This document shows positions 62,231-64,000 of a stretch of 64,000 nt of DNA, piece after piece. Below the pieces are notes generated by a model. The model was not told the origin of the DNA. It saw nothing but the letters and a program-made list of their open reading frames with translations, and did not search any database. The stretch is taken from assembly GCF_036324505.1 (NCBI RefSeq), contig NC_086351.1:6504001-6568000 (forward strand). Direction: 5' to 3'. Within the stretch, counting starts at the first letter, position 1, and the number at the start of each line of letters is the position of its first letter. Source of the stretch: Eleginops maclovinus. Its lineage: Eukaryota > Chordata > Actinopteri > Perciformes > Eleginopidae. The position numbers and the translations under genes are program-made.

Positions 62231-64000
62231 AAACAACCAATGCCTTTTTTTAGTTACATACATTTGATACATTTTTACATACTATGGATAAATCAGACGT
62301 TTTAACAAGTAGGAGAAAATGAAAACTTTTAAATAATTGATGCATCGCATTGAGAGTAGTCTTTGGTTTGGTAAATATTTACTCACAGCCCATCAAAGCT
62401 AATAATGAAAGTAATAGGAAACAAGAAGTAAACATAGTATCAATCCATTCTTAATGAAAAACGTTCCACAGAACAAAGCTTAATTTCCAACTGGGCAAAG
62501 CAGGGAAAAGACCTGAGGGCCCGGGACCCCACATTCACTGCATGTAAAGTGCTTTTGGTAATTTGATGATATGGAAATGTGTAAGGGAATTCACACCACT
62601 GAAGTACAATATCAACTAAGGCAGGTTTCGGGTCAGAATTGGAGTTCAGATAAAGGCAGAATGGACAGAAACCAGTAATTAACCAACATTTAACATATTA
62701 CCAAAGCCCTGTCAAACATTAGCTTAGAACATTAGTTTGATTTAATTATATTCTTGCTGCTCAAAGTGTGCGCGTCATGCATGTCCTCTGAGCATCCATA
62801 TTAGAACGTATGAATTAAGTGTGCACAGGAACGAGTATAATATGTGTGTGTGTAGTCAAGCAGAGTACATGGAAAGCCATTAGTGAGACATTGGCTGCTG
62901 GATGTTCATTTATCATGGCTGTCACAGGCCAGTCATCGTCGGTCAGGGGGTTACATTAGACGGCCAGAGTCCGCATGATCAATCACTCACTGCAGCAACT
63001 TTGTGTGTTGTGATATTACAGGCCTCGCTTTCTCTTCCTCTCTTTTCTTTCTAAACGTATACACATACATCACCCTCTGATAAACCACTCCTTTATTCCA
63101 TCCCGCCGGGGTTGGTTCAGAGGCAACATATCTGCTCTAATTTCATTTAACCAGCATAGACTGCGCAATGTGCATGCAAAATATATGCTGATCTCCCTGA
63201 AAGGCCATCCGATATTCGTTACGAATCCCATTTGACTAAGTGCATTAAAGATGCAATAGAGCTAACTAGATAAGAATAATACCATTTCAGAGATGGAGGG
63301 TTTTCATAAACCCGTGGGAAAATGGGAGTTAAATCAGAGCTATACATTTCTCCTTTTAGCTTGTGACTCATTGCACTAACAGCCAAGGAATAAAATATTA
63401 AACATGGGGTCAATAAGTCCCCTTTTTAACGTCATCAAGTAAATATAATCCCTGCAGACGCTGGGATGCACATGAATTACACGGCCCTGGTACTAGTGGT
63501 TGCAAGCACCCAATTATCAATCGCAGGGGCAATGAGCATCTTGTTAGCGCTAATGCTACCTGGCACCAGAGAGACAGGGTTAGCGAGACGGTGTGTCTGT
63601 GTGTGATGTTAACGATACTTAGCTGTTGCTATTCGCGGCACGTGGCTAGCTGCACAGAAAAAGTGCACGAAGGAGATGACTGTAGGAGAGAGGAGTTTTA
63701 ATGGAGAGCGCCAAGAGAGCACTGGTGGGGGAGAAGAAAGCAAGTTTAGAGAGTGACTGGGTTTAAGAGGGGTTAGTGGGTAGAACAGCTAAGAAAAAAG
63801 GCAGGAGAAACAGGAGGAGAGAAATGTCATGTTCATCAATCAAGGTGGACATTTCTGAAAACGCTTGAATGCCAACCGTCGGCCTTAAGCATCCATGAGG
63901 AGCAGATGAATCAGGAATAATCAATAATAGGTGAGGAGGGGGGGATCAGCTGGGTGTGCTGGAACACATACATATTTAAATTCTGACCAAAACCATAATC
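62231..64000. other. Intronic sequence, nothing recognised
   Basis: A purine-rich stretch lies at 63660-63830. No coding exon of the mannosidase 5' part was identified. Confidence 0.45.

Overview
The window is genomic DNA from a ray-finned fish, most likely a percomorph teleost. The evidence is vertebrate-type exon and intron structure with GT-AG borders, long GT/CA microsatellites, and several interspersed repeats that I recognise as typical of percomorph genomes: two tRNA-derived SINE types, an L2-like LINE, Tc1-like and hAT-like DNA elements, and short non-autonomous repeats. I recognised the repeats from memory, with no database search.

Almost all of the window belongs to one gene on the minus strand, a class I alpha-1,2-mannosidase (glycosyl hydrolase family 47) that best fits man1c1. 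Three consecutive internal coding exons are visible. In gene order they are 58574-58689, 43595-43675 and 1381-1475. Their phases join cleanly and together give a continuous stretch of about 97 residues at the start of the catalytic (alpha/alpha)7 barrel. The middle exon carries the LFEVNIR motif, which holds a catalytic glutamate. The introns between them are about 14.9 kb and 42.1 kb. The 5' exons lie beyond 64000 and the remaining 3' exons lie before position 1.

The 42-kb intron (1476-43594) is where most transposons sit. From low to high coordinates it holds: a degenerate hAT-like repeat near 1.5 kb; a 90-bp GT microsatellite; a hAT-like element (4475-5150) with a second terminal-inverted-repeat element nested inside it (4677-4996); a SINE at 7.8 kb; a 0.64-kb element with 16-bp inverted ends (17671-18308) carrying a small ORF on the minus strand; a near-complete L2-like LINE with an uninterrupted 947-codon ORF (19021 to about 22400, minus); hAT-like fragments at 23.8 and 38.4 kb; a second SINE at 36.7 kb; and a complete Tc1-like transposon (41698-43347, plus) with perfect ends, flanking TA and an intact 340-residue transposase.

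The 14.9-kb intron (43676-58573) holds a LINE/SINE tail, two percomorph repeats, a frameshifted LINE 3' fragment and two long CA/GT microsatellites. The partial intron 58690-64000 holds a short internally deleted copy of the hAT-like family and another fish repeat. The rest is unannotated intronic sequence. No second host gene, RNA gene or CRISPR array was found. I found no clearly new biological system; the points most worth checking are the intact Tc1 and LINE copies, the nested element, and the ORF inside the 17.7-kb element.
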